Shown here in pieces: positions 47,275 through 62,800 of a DNA stretch of 64,000 bases; positions within the stretch are counted from its first letter, which is position 1; every line of letters starts with the position of its first letter. The translations under genes were made by a program, and so were the position numbers. The DNA is taken from positions 3,038,001-3,102,000 of the forward strand of contig JAJQJQ010000014.1 of assembly GCA_028622995.1 (NCBI GenBank). Reading direction: 5' to 3'. Below the pieces are notes generated by a model, which worked only from the letters and a program-made list of their open reading frames with translations, had not been told where the DNA came from and made no database searches. Source of the DNA: Panagrolaimus kolymaensis. Its lineage: Eukaryota > Nematoda > Chromadorea > Rhabditida > Panagrolaimidae.

Positions 47275-47879
47275 TTTTTTTTATGTTCTACAATTTTCTT
47301 GAGTAAAATTTATTACTGTAATTGTATGGTGAAGGAAATTGAAATTATCTTTATTTATGTTGTTCCGACGATGCATAATGGAATTTGAATACGGTTTTTT
47401 CTCTAAATTATATATATGTATTTATTTTTATCCTAACTAATTCAAAAATGCTTTGAAATAAATAAACCATTTGAATCATAATCCGTTTTCTTTATTAAAA
47501 GCTTTTCAAAATAAAAAAAATTTAAAAATTAAATTTAAAGAAAAAAATTGTAGCAAAAACAAAACAAAAATAATCAAAAATATACTTAAATTTTTTTCTG
47601 TATTTACATAAAAACCACGTATTATTATTTAAATTTTAATTAAAAAAATATTGTAATTAAAAGAGCAAAAATTTTTATGTTTAACTTTTTTTCAGCCTCA
47701 TTCTGCTTGCACCGGGGTTGAAAAAAGTACATACAAAAATAAAATACAATTAAAAAGATCATAATTGAAAGACCTGCTGTCAGAAATTTTTTTGATACAT
47801 AAAGTAAGACAAAAATAATATTTATAAAATAAGCAACAAATAAAAAAATATTAAATTTGAATGAATTAATAAAACAATT
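47275..47879. other. Intergenic between convergent genes
   Basis: AT-rich DNA between the 3' ends of the sugar transporter and the minus-strand peptide GPCR. AATAAA signals are visible on plus (about 47458). No further gene. Confidence 0.6.
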
Positions 47880-50852
47880 TTAAGAAACATTGGATACAAC
47901 TCCATCATCTTCTGATAGCACCAAAATTCGAGTATCGCCATTTCGATATTCTTTCATAATTGAATGTTTGTTGCTTTCTCCTGCAAAAACAAAAAATAAT
48001 TAAGTTAAATATAAAAAAATGTTGAAAGAAAGAAGTTTTAAAGATTGAAAGTTATTGCAACAAAAACTGAGGATATAAAAATTAAGAACATTTTGAAACA
48101 AAAATTCAGGGTTAAAGCACTTAGAAGTCAAAAAATTTATTCATGCAAATTTTCTTTTGAAAATTTTCACTAACCAAGAAACGTAAAAAAATAAAACCCA
48201 GAAGTCTTGAAATGAATGTTACCTTAGTTTGAATTGTCCTAGCAGGATAACTGTAAAAAAACAAAGTACATATTTTATGTTTTTGGTTTTGGTTAACTTT
48301 AATCAATTTTTTTATTTTATAAATTTATGGGTAATTTGCCAAAAGTTTGTACTTTTTGAGATAAAAATTTTTTTACTTACTTGGAACAAAAATAGGTGAA
48401 GATTTCTTGTCTCCAAGTAATTTCCTGAATGCATTCCTAAATCGTGCTGACATAACATTATATAAAACTGGATTAATAGCACAATTAATAAATATAAGAG
48501 TTTTAGCAAAAAATATATATGCATCATTATTAATTTTTGATTTGGATTCCGCAAATGAATTATACGTGACCATGGCTCGATAAGGCAACCAGCAAACAGC
48601 AAAAATAACCACAACGATGAGTAACATTTTAATTACTTGCATTTTCCCTCGTGTTGATGAACGTTTTCCACCATTTATAAAATATTCTCGTGGAGCAGTC
48701 ATATTTGGTGAAGTTAAAGTTACTTGAGTTTCAAGGGGACTTGTGTGGTGTTCTGAAGAAAAAAAACATGGATGTCAAAAATTAGAAACTTATAAAATTT
48801 TAAGTCTGAATTTTTTCTTTAACATTTTTTGATTTTTAGAAATTTTAAAAGTTTTTAAAAATTGAGTTTAAATATGTTTCAATGAAAATTTTGTTTAAAA
48901 AAAATGATTTCGTTGTTAGAATCTGTGTAAATTATTATGGAATCTCACCGCGAAATAATATTTTTTTAAGTTTTTAACATTTCCAAACTTTTTAAAGTTA
49001 GTTTCGAAAGTTTTACAAGCTAAAATTTTATTCAAAAACCAGGAAATAGAATTTTTTGTTTTGAATATTTGTGTAAAATTTTCTTGAATTCTTAACACAC
49101 AAACACTTTTATTACTTTTCAATCACAAAATTTTGTGGGACATTTGTTACATTTTTAACTAACCTTTTTTGCTTTCTGCTCGAACAATACTTTTTTGTAA
49201 GCTTGATTTTTCTCCACTTTTCATTGAACTTTTACTCAAAGTATATGTAATTTTTCCATAAATTAAAATATTTAAAATCATTGGAACACAATAAAACATT
49301 CCAAGATCGGTGAAATAAAGCAATTTATATGTCCAATTATCTCGAGCCAATTTAAATGTACAAATTTCACCATTTTTAATTGGAGTCAATTGAGCCAAAT
49401 ACAACCATGGAGAATTGTAGAAGAAAGAAAAAATCCAAATTCCCAAAATAATTATTTTTGCTCGTTTTACTGTGCAAATATACCTTAAAAAAAAAAAATT
49501 AATAAAAATTTTGGTTGGTCTTGAGACGAACAAGGAAAATTATCCCCAATTTTATATTTAAATTAATCAAAATGCTGGCCCCTCAAATAAATTTTTTCCT
49601 TCCAATTTTTTTTATTGATTTTAGCAACCAAAAAATAAGCAACAATAATGCTGTGTTTTTTTTTCTTCGTAACTCAACGTCATGATGGACCGGAACTAAG
49701 TTAATCTAAATAAAACAAACAAATGACTTCGACTTGACTTTGACTTCTTTATTTGGGTCAAATTTCACGTTAGCATTTTTTTCTTTTCTTTTTCGGAGGC
49801 TTGCTTTTTCTTTGTCATTCTCATTAAACTTGATCCTCTGCCACCATGCCATGGCTCAATGGCCATAGTTTTTTTACGTTTAAAATAAAAAACAAAGAAA
49901 AAATGCTTAAATTAAAGGGAAAATAGAGATTTTTTCTTTATTTTAGCAAAAGTGAATGGATATGGGTGGTGCCATGCTTCTCAAAGGCACCGATAATTTT
50001 TTGTTTGGTCGGGAAAGTTTCTTGCCAAAAAGGAAATTTATCAAACTTTCATGTAAAAACCAAAAAGAATTAGAAAATTTTATTCATTGAATATTTTTTG
50101 CCATTTGTCTAGCTTAAAACTAATAATGGGAATTCAAAACATGGAAATGTTTTTCTTTTAAGTTTAAAACTAGAACTGATAGGAATTTTTTTGAATTCAT
50201 AATCTTTCAAACTAAAAAATAATAAATTTACAAACCTTGCTCTCAATGGATAACAAATACCAATGAATCTTTCTATGGTGAAAGCCGTAATCGATAAAGA
50301 CGAGGTATTAATCGCTAAATATGGAACATATGTAAATACTCCACAACCCAGCGGCCCAAATATATATGTTGTTGCAGTCACATGTAAATATGAAATTTCC
50401 GTGGGTGAAGTTGCAAGAAAAAATAAACAATCGGAAACCGCAAGCGAAACCAAATAACAATTTGTTGGAGTACGCATTCCGGGAACTTTAAATACAACTA
50501 ATACAACTAAAATATTTCCCAAAATTCCAATAATACTAAGTAGCGAAAATATTAAAGTCATTATTATTCTTATATCCATTGGCCAATATTCATCATCATC
50601 AACTCCAATAATTCCACCTGAACCAACAATGCCCATTCCATCGGAGGCAGCTATTGTCGAAGTGGAATTAGCAGTGATTTGATTTTGTTGTTCTTGTTGT
50701 TGAAGCATAAAATTTTCTGTTATTTCTGAACATCGTTGCTCTAACATAGTTATATTAAAACCCATTTTAGATAATTCTGTTGCAAATGTGGAAGGATTTG
50801 ATACTAGCGCATCGCATAAACGCTTTAAATCTTGTAAAGAAGCGTTGGTCAT
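47880..50852 (-). CDS. Peptide GPCR, thyrotropin-releasing-hormone-receptor-like
   Basis: Four exons on minus: 50852-50236, 49483-49164, 48752-48381 and 47980-47880, giving 469 aa with phases closed. A long extracellular N-terminus (about 95 residues, Gln/Asn/Ser/Gly-rich with several N-x-S/T sites) precedes TM1 (IFSLLSIIGILGNILVVLVV). NCYLVSLAVSDCLFF is TM2 with the class A Asp. YLAINTSSLSITAFTIERFI then YPLRARYICTVKRAKIII is strikingly TRH-receptor-like. IFAVCWLPYRAMVTY is TM6 (CWxP) and INCAINPVLYNVMSARFR is TM7 with NPxxY in NPxLY form. The paired Cys of the extracellular loops are present (FGPLGCG, GEICTF). C. elegans has a TRH-type receptor, TRHR-1; orthology here is likely but unproven. 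The C-terminal tail ends acidic (SEDDGVVSNVS). Confidence 0.9.
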
Positions 50853-53800
50853 TTCTGAAAAAAAAACTTGTTGGTAAAAAGTTTTAAAAAAAACATCCCA
50901 TTAAAAAATAATATTTGTGGATGGCAAAAGAAAGCAATAAGTACTAAATAAAAAACAAGGGCAATGATGGCAAAAGAAAACAAAAAATGGAAATAATTAG
51001 CACAATTTTAGAAGTCAAAGAAGAAGAACGAAAAGAAAAAGATTAAAAATATATATGGTTTTTTTTTATTTTGCGTTTTCGTATGTATGTTTTTTTTTTG
51101 CAGAAAGAAACATTGCAGGAAAGAAAAAATATATACAAATTTAAGAAGCTTTTAAGATTCTTGGTTGGAGATATAATTGCGTGTGGCGGTTGAGGATGAT
51201 TAAAAAAATAAATATCCAAGAAATAAAAAAAATATACGCAAAACACAAATGAAAAGCAAAAAGTAAGAGAAAGGAACAGAAAAAGATTTTGAAAGACGTC
51301 AAAAAAACTAAGTACATTAAAGATCATGGATTTCTAGTAGTATTATAAACTTTTATTTTACGTACATATAAAAAAATACGGTAAAGCAATGAACGCAATG
51401 CAATAATGAATAACTAATACATATAATTCTAAAGCCGAAAAAAAATTCATTTTTTGACTGATAGAAGTAAATTTTTTAGATGTTTTGATACATGAAAAAA
51501 GTGTTTTTAAAGAAAAGAATTTTAAGGCGAAATGTTATAGAATATGGAATAGCAGCTTACTTAAACTTTCTATATAAAAATGAATAATAAAAAGAAACAA
51601 AATTATATGAATGAAAAAAATTCTAAACTTCATTTGCGGCGTTTGCATCATAGAAAACTTATTTGATTTTCAGAACGCGAAAAATATGAAATTTTTTTTG
51701 AAAAGCTCAAGTCATTCGAGTTATGCCAGACAACAATGGCTATTTTTTTTAAAATTTAATAAAAAATTCTATTCAAGAAAAATTTTTAACAATCGAAAAG
51801 AAAGGAAAAGAAAAGAAAATTCTTGGCTGGCTGCGCATTTAGATTTTACGGTTTCCTTACTTTATTTCCTCCGTTCCTAGCAAGCACAATAATTTTTTAG
51901 AAAGTTAACACGCCAACTTTTTTAGTTCATATCAAAACAACAACATTAGAGACGACAAAAAGTAATGACTCAAAGTGTAAAAAACAAAGCCGTTGTCCAA
52001 CAAATAAATAAATGTGTCGGTTTGATATAAACAAACGAGAAAACGAGAGAGAAGAGAAAAGTGAATAAATTAAATAAAGTTAAAATAAGCGAACTCTAAA
52101 ACACTAAATAAAAATGCGCCTTTGCAAAAGTGAGAAAGGGAAAAAGTGTGAAAAAAAAAAAAAATAGCCAAAATAAAAACAATATTGAATTGTTGTTTTC
52201 TTTGTCCCATGAAACAACATCAAAAAACAAAGATAAAGAGAGAACTTTGAAATTTGAAAATAAAAAAAGTTTAATAAAATTTTAAATTCTTTATTTTCTT
52301 TCACATATTTTTTTATTTTTCTGCGAAAAAAATAACAAAAAAACAGCATGCATCATTTTTTTATTATTAAATTAAATATGTGGCGCAACACAGACTTTGT
52401 TGTGGCATGCTTTTTTTAAATTTGTTTGTTTTTCACACATTTAAATTGAAAAATCCATTAAAATAAAGGCTAAAGTCTCCGCCTCGAATGGATGGATGCT
52501 CGCTCAACTAAGTGGTCAGGAAACATATCGGATATAGGGTCTGGTCTTTCTTTTTTTTTTTTCATGTGAATAAAATAAAATTGCTATATTTTTTTGTTAT
52601 TTATTTTTTTCGAGTCTATAATTCTTTTGTTAGATAATAAAAAAATGTATGTTTGATCTTTTACTCCTCCTTTTGACATTTTATCTATCAAAGTTTAATT
52701 ACCGTAGCTATTAACTAAAAGCCAGAAAAGTGATAAACAAAAAAATAGAAAATATTATTATTTAAACAATAAGAAGCCCTTATTTATTTTGAGTTTTTGA
52801 ATGCGTATTTTTTTTTATTAAGAGGATTTAAAAAATGGGGGATTTGAGGAATTATAAAAATACCTTTGATTTCTAAGAAAAAAGAAGAAAAGCTAACTCA
52901 AAATTAGGGGTCACGATAAAAAAGATTGAAAAACAAATATTTATTGCTAAAAAAGTAACAAAAAAAAGCCAGTATTTTTTTTTTCCAGTGGGGGTTTAAC
53001 AAAGTGCTCTTTTTTGAATAACTTAGATATGTGCCTGCCATCAATCACGTGTACATATTTCAGCATTTCACTTAAGCGGGAGCGTTGCAAACAAAAAAGG
53101 TCAAAAATAACAAACAAACAAAAAAGAATGAAAAGAAACAAGGAATGTAAAATTAGCTTTATTTTCCGGTGAACACAATGAATGCATTGTCAAATTTTAT
53201 TTTAGGGAGCTTCACTTATACTACTTATTTACATTAAATAATGACAAGGAAAAAGAAGCGGAAAAGTTAAAACACAAAAGTTAAGAGAAAAGGAATCTTC
53301 TTTAATCAAAATTTTTTCTTTTACAGAAAATCCTTCTTAAAAAAGGTTAAAAAATAATTTCATTGATGGGAAAACTAAAATGGTAAATTTTTGGATTGTT
53401 TTAAAAACTAAGAAATGGTCATTTCTCATTGACCAAAAAGTGGTTAGAAAAACAAGGAACTGAAACAACAATAATTTTATTAGAATCGAACAAGAAATGG
53501 AATAACCAAAGAATTACAAGGAGAAATTTTAAGAAAACGCGGAACCACTACAGAAATAATTTAATTTTAGACAAATGAGATGAGAAAAAAACAAAGTTGA
53601 TATTTAGACATCAAGCCCAAATTTATGAATGTTTGTAAATTATATTAATAATTTTTATCAATTTATTGTTTTTATAGCTTGAAAAACAAACATTTACTTT
53701 ACCTTTTTTTGTTTGTTATTGGAATCATAAGGTACTAAACTAAAAATAGTTTTTAAGAGTTTCAAACGAAAAAATAATAATAAAATTTGTGGGACATAAA

Positions 53801-56800
53801 GAAATTTGCTTATGACTTCTAGACTTACATGCTTCTGAGAAATAAATAATTTTTTTCTTCCTTATTTTTGAATTTTCACAGATGTCTGATCCGATTAAAC
53901 AAACAAAGGAGAATGAATTACAAGCCGAAGGAGACAGAAAAAAAATAATGAAATAAAAGTATGTATTATATTTTTTTGATATCGAAAAAAGTAAAATCGT
54001 CAAAAATTGCGAAGCCAAAGATTTGGATTTTTTAAATTTTCCATAGCTCTAATTTTTAAATTTGGATAAATCTAAAAAAAATTTTACTTACAAAAAATTT
54101 ATTTTAAGTGAAAAAAATTCTCGAAGCTAAAAACAACTTAACTGAATCTTTAACAAAGAAAAAAAATTCCATTAAAAAGTTTGTAGTCTCAACTTTTAAG
54201 TAATTTGTTATTTTTAAACAAATTTTTATTACGTATAAAAAATCACTTAACAAAAAATTTCAAGCAAAGAAAAACCGTTCCTTAAATACTTAACAAAACA
54301 AGTGCTTTGTAGCCTTCTAAAACACGCAAATTAGATAGATGTTCGGTTTAAAAAAAAGCAAATGAATAATAATTGCAAAGCATTTTTTCCTTTTCCACTT
54401 ACTTGAAAAAGACAAGAAAAAAAGAAAGTAATCTTAAACTTATTTTTTGAAAGAAAAATGCATTGCAAACAAAAGAATTATAAAAATATTATTTTTTTTT
54501 CTTCTTCCGTGAAAAAATTTGAGAAGTGAAGAACCGAGGAGAAAAATTATAAAGCGTAACCAATTGTTAATAACTATGATGCTATTTGCCCTTTTTCTCC
54601 GAGTGTTTTTTTGTCTAATTTCAAGAACTTTTCACTTTTTTAAAGAATAATAATAAAAAATTATTTAAATTTTATCATAAAAAATATATTAAAATAATCT
54701 ATTTTTTTCTATAAATTTTTTTAAGCATCATTTTTTTATTTAAAGGTAAGTATCTTTTTATGTTCCTTTAAATATAAAAATAGAATTAAAAAATAAAATT
54801 CTCTTTGCATTCCTTTGCTCAATTTTTTGCTTTTGTTTTATTATATTTACTTAGCACTCGAAATGATATTTTGTACATGGGTGGATTACATACATCATTT
54901 ACATCACTGATTTGTTTTGTTTAAAAAAGCTTAAGAATAGCTGGGGCGGAAGGTAAAAAAAAGGTGGACAAAGATAAAATTAAAAAAAGATCAATTCAGA
55001 AGAAAAAAATGCGAAGGTGGAAAGCAATCGAACAACAACAAAAAAAGGCTAAATGGAAAAAAGTTTTTAAAAGTTCGAAAAAATATTTCGATTTTAAAAA
55101 TAAACTTTTTTCCAAAAATTTGTGGAAGAAATGTGAATAAAAAAATTTTATATCTAAAATTCCTAGTTTCTAGAATTTGTGTTTCCAGCAACCAAAATTG
55201 GTTGTTTTTGTTCTTTTCGAAATTTTATTATATATTCTTTCCATGCATAGTTTTTTGATGCCAATAAAAAAGTTTGTATATGTACTAACTCCAAACAAAA
55301 AAAAATTGGATGGTGTTTAGCAAAAAAGAAGTGAAAAACACTTATTGTTTTTTGTTTGAATGTTCACACTTTCAAATATTCACGCATTACACTTTTTTTG
55401 TTTTGTGATGCCAAAATTAGCTCCAATATAAAAAATGAAAATACTATTAACAACGACGACGACGCAAGACTTGCTAAAAAACTTGTTTTTTCTTTTGTTT
55501 TGAAATTTTTTTTATTCCATTTTATAAAGAGAAAATTTTTTATTTTCTATACTACCAAAAAAACAAAAGAGTGGCATTTCTTAATATCAAAATTGCGTTT
55601 TTTTTATTTTGAAGCTTCTTTGGTGTAAAAAAAAATAAAGCCTCAAAAAATTATGAAAAATTTAGAAATAATAGGACTGGAAGAGAAAAAATTGGATTCT
55701 CAAAAGGAAATTCAATATCGAAAAAGTTAGTTCCAGAGCCAAACCATGAGAAAATTAAAAATGAATACAACAAAACTACAGTAATCTCCAACAACAAAAT
55801 AGTTTATAAAGGTTCTTAGTAGCACGATTACAATGAGATAATCACATCATATCCTCCCAAGTATTGCTCACACAAAAAATCAATGGAAAAGTTCATCATG
55901 TTTAAAAAGCCTACAACCAACTATTACGTCAAAGGTAAAAGTGTACTTAAAACAAAAATAAAAAAAATAAAAAAAGAAGAAAATCCACTTATCTCAAAAT
56001 ATATTTATTTTTTACTGTCAAAAATTTTTTTTTTTCAGTTTTCAGAGACCTCAGAAAATTTAACTTTTTTAATGAATGACAGGTTTTATTTTTTCTTTGA
56101 TAATAAAAAAAGTGAGTAAGAAAAAAATTTGATGAGAAACTTTTATTTTATTTTTATTTGTGGGTTTTAAGCTTTGTTTTAACTTCATTTTTTTTCCATC
56201 CATCTCGTGTTGGGTTTATTTTATTGTTGTGTGAGAGACTGAGTGACTAAGTATATTCAATGACAAAGGAAGAAAAGAAAAATGGAAAAAAGAGAGGTAA
56301 ACAAAAAAAACGCTTTAAATCCGTGAGAAGTTTTAATTTTTTAATTAATTTTATAAAATAAAAAATAAGTAAAAAAATTTGGGATAAAAGCACAGTGATA
56401 AACGAGTATAATAGAAACCATAGTAAATTTGCCATTTTTTTATAGGCGTGTTATGGACTGACTTTTATAGACATCGCCACATCATCTCAAAAACGTTGAG
56501 TAGGTGAAAAAAAAAAAGAGTAATTTAATTTGAGTGAAACGAAAACTTTGGCTACAAAATGGTGGTTGCAAAAAATTAATCCTAATTTTTTGTGTAATTT
56601 GATAAATTTTTAGAGAAAGTAAATCTCAAAAAAAAATTGAACCCCGCATTCCTACTAAAACACAAGTTGAAAAGTTAAACCTTTGGACAGCAAAAATTTT
56701 ATAAAAAAATAACTCAAAAAATACGCGAAATTAATATTTCTATACATAATTGGGTCATTTGGAAATTTTGAAATTATAAATTTTCAAGAATAATAAAGAT

Positions 56801-59800
56801 GAAAATCTTACCAAAAAATATGATACCAAAATGTCTGAGTGACAAACTATAATCAAAAAGCTAAATAAATAAAAAGTTTACTTTTTCTTTTCCTCTTTAT
56901 TTTATAATTCTTATTAAATCGGTGAGTTTGGTGGTGGCTGGGTTTATTAGTGCAACAAATAAACTTATTCATTAAATTTCTGCGCGCTCTCTTTTTTTTC
57001 TAATGTCAACAATCTCATAAAAAAAAAAGAGCTCACCCACATTTCTTTTTTTTTAATGAAGGCAAAAAAAAAAATAAATCTTCGTTAAAATTTAAAAAAG
57101 AATAAAAAAAGATTACAAGAAAGAAAGACAAAAAAAAGTTTCAGACAACATGTCTCAAGCAAAGGTCACGTTGTTTTGTTTCTTATGGACTTTGGAAGAA
57201 GAAAGAAAAGGAAAATTATAAATATAAAAAAAATGATTATAAAAATGCGTGATATCCTCAAGGCTATGGTGGTGTCTGGGAAGTTGTAGAGGAATATTAA
57301 AATGTGGGTTTAATAAGACTTTAAATTGACACACTCGAGACAAAGTTTATGGATAGAAGAGGAGCAATGTGATGCTCGAATTTACAAAAAATGATTATAT
57401 GGATTTACACTACTTGCAACGAAAAAAAGTTCTTCTGATTTCACTGCAAATACAAAATCCATTTTTATCACGAAAAAAAATTTCGGACTGCCTTTTCTAG
57501 CTTTTTTAATTTTGGAAAAGGCTTCTTATTGCGTTTCTAGATTCGGACGTAGGCCCTTTTACGACTATTACTTCCTTTCCCTCAGAAAAAAAAACTTTGA
57601 ATACTTTATAATTGAAACTTTTTCCATCCAGTAAAAAACAGACTGACTTTATGAGCAATGAATGATGATGCACGATTTTTCAATACCAAAATAAAAACTT
57701 CTAAGAAATTATCTCCCCATTTTTTCTTTTTTTTGATATGAGTACATATTCCCAATTAGAAAGAATAAAAAAATGAAAAGAAAAAGAATAGAAAGATAAG
57801 TGTTGAGACTGACGTTCTTATTGATGCTTTGCTGCAACATCTTAGCAGCAAAAAGCAAACTATAGGTTCATAACAGAAAAAAATAAATAATACAAAATGT
57901 TTGCTGGTTTGCTTTTTTACAAGCAGCAACAACGATTTATTAGTGGGATAATTGCAAGTTTGCTTTAATAAAAACATTGCAAAAGAAAGAAAACTGAAAA
58001 ACAAAATAAACAAAAAAAAAACGTTTAAAAATATACAAAAAAAGTGTGAAAGCAAAATAAAAATGGAGAAATAAACAGCTAAAGAAAATAATGAACCAGA
58101 TGTTTGAGAATCTAAAAATGCCTTTGACCCAAAAAAAATTATAGTCGCTATTTGATGGAGTTTTTACGCCGTTTATTTTTTGACTTTTATAGTTAAAAGT
58201 ACAAATTCAAGGATTTTGAGTAAAATAGAATGAACTTAATTAAAAAATTGAATCAAAAAAGCAACAAAAATTTGATATTTTTATTTTTACAACCAAATAA
58301 CACGAAAAAATTTCTTAGAAAAATGAAAGATTACTGTTTTTTTCAAGCTACCAAAATAACTACAACATAGGATAGTCTCTCAAAGAAATAAAAAAATGCA
58401 AATACATACTTTCCATAAGAAATAACTCATAAAACTTTTGTCCTAATAAAAAATGGAAAAAAAAGAAAAGAAATAAAGATAAGAAGAAGGAGCATAGAAT
58501 CATAAAAAGGGAATGAAATGTATGTAATTAAAAATAAGTTTCAAAATTTTTTATTGAATAAACAAAGCATTTCCAATTCAAAATCTTATTTTTTTGCAGC
58601 AAAAATTCTTTTTTTTCGATTAAAAATTTTTGTCTGTAGCTCGAGGGTTAAATCTTATTTTTGGATGGTTTACTATCCCTGAAGCTATGAAACCTCAAAA
58701 AAACAAAGCAAGAAAAAATTATAGTTTTAATATAATTTTCTGCTATGAAATAAAAAATAAATTTTTTTTTATTAAGTGACACTTTAGACCGGAATTGCAA
58801 GAGACTTCAAGAAAAAAAGAATGAAGGAAAGAAAAAATAGTTGGAATTGTCTCAAGTAACTATGCTGGAAGGCATCTTTGTGCCGGTGGCATCTCCAATA
58901 AAATGAAATGAAAGGAAAGAATAATCAAAAAAAATATTTAAATGACTCAAAGAAATAAAAATAAAAGAAAATAAAAATAAAGTAAGCAAAGGCAAAATGG
59001 AAATTTGAACTAATTTTCGCTTAGGATTTTTTTCTCATTGCATCGAATTAAATTCCACTTTGTTCTTCTTCTTCTTTTTCTTATTTTTTTCTTTTCTTGA
59101 GAATCTGTTTTTGGAGATCTTTGTGAACCTTGAGATTCTGTTTTTCCTTTAAATTTTCCTTCTTTTTAAAAAAAAAAAAGCACTTTTCTTTTTTTTGGCC
59201 CCTTAATTTAAATTTACAATATTAAAATTCGAAAAGCAATGAATGAAAGTCCTTGAAACTTGACCTCCATGAAATAAAAATTATTCCCTTCTGGCAGAGA
59301 AAATAAAATCCAAGGTAGACAGCTAACGTCTCAAATTATTTTTGTTCCAAGACCAAAAAGCAAATAAATAAAAAAAAACATATTTTTCCCAAAATAAAAA
59401 CATCAAAAATTTGGTTTCAAATTTATGTCTTTTTTTATTCCTAATTACGGCACTTTAAAAACGCCAGCGTATGTATGTAATTTCATTTCCTTCCTCCACA
59501 TACCTTGTGAGAAACCAGAACCAAAAAAGCGCCTAAATTTTCTTAAAATAAACGAAAGACCAGCAATGGTTTGAAATTTCTTACTATTTTTAGAAACAAA
59601 AAAAAATAGAAGAAAAATAAAACTCAAATTTGTTTGTTTTTTCATAGAAAAAAAGAAAGCAATAAAAAACAATTAAAGTTAATAAAATAGATATGCTATG
59701 TCGCAAGTCATGAGTTTAACATAAATTTATATGTGCAAAAAGACAGAAAGAAAAATATTGTAAATAAAAATTAGAGCAGAATAAAAATACTTCTAAATTT

Positions 59801-62800
59801 TAGATAAAAGAAAGAAAGTTGGATGGTCCCAAATCGAAAAAAAACAAAAGCTTTTTTTTTTAAATATTTGAATCTTTGATTTAGAAAAAAATATATACAT
59901 AGAAAATTTTACCGAGCGCTGTTTATTTGTAGTCAAGAATTGACCAAAATTTTTGAGCTCTTGTTTTTTTTTGAAAACAAAAATATTAAGGACATTTAGT
60001 TTCAAACCCAGAAAAACAATAAAATAGAACAATGAAATTCAAAAAATTCATTTTTTCCAGAAAAACTATGTTGTTTTTGCCAAAAGTTTGTTTTTGTGGA
60101 TTAAAAAATGTGTGACCAAATATTAAATATTAATTCATTCTAAGGCTCATAGATGTTTAGGAAAAGAAAAAACAATGATCGTAAATAATGGAAAAGACAG
60201 GAAAGGAAGCAGGGTTTTTAATATATTCATAGCCTTTGAAAAAGTGGAGCACCCCAAAGTGAGTCAAATAAAAATTTTAAAAAAACATCATTAGCTTTCG
60301 AAAACGCTGAAAACCAGTGGCGTTATCAAAAAACAAGCGACAGTAAAAGTTAAGAAAGAATCAATAAAATGATTTTTTTGTTGTTGTTTTTGAATTAAGA
60401 AGCTTATTGAACCTAAAGTACCCGGGTTAAGATGCTTTGGAAGCTACAGGCAATTTCAATGGATTTAAAAACTTTACAAAAAAAGCAAAAAATATTATAA
60501 AATAATATTTTTTGACCTAATTCAAACTTACCACAAAATGTTGAAATTGTAAAAGTTTCGTGATAGGAATGTTTCATTAAAAAGAAAGACAACAAAAAGT
60601 ACAATAGATTATTTTTAGGAAAATAATATTAAAGTTTATGTAAGCATTTTATATAGAGATAGATCAAGACAAACGGTTAAAAAAAATAATAGCCTTTTGA
60701 CGCCTTTCATTTATATTCATTATCAGTTGCTGCATTGCCCTTTATATATGTATGTGCCTATCAACGCCTCTACTTTCTTTCCCAAAATAAACAGAAAATC
60801 AGTAATAAAAATTGACAAAAAAGAAATAATATCTATAACCCAATTAACCTTGTGTCCCTTTGGTCCTTTTTTCTTTAAAGTTGCCCCTTTTGGGAAGAGA
60901 TAGATACTCACATTTCCCTTTTAAAAAAAAGATGTGAACCTTCAGATGAATGGAGAGCTGAGAAGAAAGCAATAAAGGTGTCAAGAAAAAGAAAATATAA
61001 TAAAAAGATAAATAATCGAATGCTTTTTTTTATTAGCTAAAAAACTTATAAAAAAGCGAGAGATGATAAACAAGGAAAATCATGTGATCGTCTTTCAGAC
61101 TTGTTAAAAGTGATGCGATATAAAACAAATTATTGAGAGCCAAGTGTCCAAAAATATCGAAAGTAATGAAAATCCAAAAACGTAGAATCTCCAGATAAAA
61201 GAAAAACTGTTACAAAAAAGTTAGAGCAGCATTTAACAAAAAATTATTTTCTAACCGCAAAAATGGCTATCTTCCTCAAATGAAAAAAAAAATAATTCTC
61301 TGTCACATTTTTTGCTGCTTTCATTTTCGATAAAATAAACTTCTTTTTTTTTTATTTTCTTAAGGAAGACGACAAAATAATCTTTTTGGAAAACAATGGA
61401 AAAAAGACCCAAGATGAAGAAAAAAAAATAAGGTAGTGAAGAAAGCTTTTTGCTGTTGTGCAACTAACTCAACTCATTATTATTGATTGCTTCTGTTTTG
61501 CTTTATTTGTTTTTATTTTTTCCTTGAATTTGCTTTTTGATTGACACGATAAAAAAACTGTCAAAAGAAAAAAGAGAAAAATAAGGAAAACTGCGCTACC
61601 AATTTCAAAATATAAAAAAATTTGGGTAAACATCAGAGTAAACAAGCAATTGTTGGAAAGTCGTTAATAAAGGGTCATTAAAAAATATTTCACTTTTTAT
61701 TTAATTTAGAGTTTTTTTTGGAATTAATTCTGAAATTAAAAATTTAAAAATTAGAAAAAAATTGTGGTAAATTGATTAACACCTCGAGAGCTATAAATTT
61801 TTTTAGGAGTAAAGAGACCTCGATTTTTTGTAAAAATTATAATTTCGTGATCAAAAATTTAACTTCTATCGGGATAATTAATAGATTGACTAACAACCAT
61901 TGGAATCAAATCAAATCAAGTCAAAAAAAGATAAGGCAAAGACAAAAAGTCAAAGCATCATGGAAAAAACCAAAAAAATGCAAAACAAATTCAGAAAAAT
62001 TTTATTATTACTTTTTATTATTATTATTATTACCCCAAAATGGAAAAAAAAGGCTCGAAGCGGATGCTAATAAAAAAATGAATGAAAAGAAAAGAACAAA
62101 AGACAAAAAAAGAGCGAAGAGGCTTCAAATAAAAAAAATCAGATTGAAATAAATATTTGCAATATTTTTTTATTTTCCCATTTGAGCCTTTATCCTTTTT
62201 TTTGTTTGATTAGCTTTTCTAAGGGGGCAACCATCAATCCATTTATTTTTATATCTAAAAAATATGGCGCTTCTAATTTTTCATAAAAGCATTATTTTGC
62301 CTTTTATCTTTTGTGTTTTCACATTTTTTCCCTTCGATTTCGAGGGAAAAAATAAAAAATGAGTTTTGTGTCAGTGGGCTTCTTTGCTTTGCTTAGCGAT
62401 TAATATTTTTTGAGGTTAATTTTTTTTTTCAGGATGCTTTGTATTAACCACGCTAAATATTTTTGTAATCATATGTGCAAATATGCTTTCTTGATTTAAA
62501 TGAGCGTTAAAAAGGGAAATTATTGCTTCATTTTTTTTTGCTACTAAAGTTGTAATCAATTTTTGTAGCCATTATTTTATTTGAAAAAAAAAACACGAAA
62601 ATATATAAAAATATTTGACTTTTGAGCTGTAAAAGTTATGTTAACTTCAAAAGCACTTAAAAATCCAAAAATCGATCCTGGTGGCGCTGTAGCCTTTTCA
62701 GATTTCATAGCGGAAACGTGTAATTCTTTTTACTTTCAATTTTTTAACATTTTGGTTTTTTTTAAATCTCGATCAAGCAACAAACTGATAGATCAAAGCC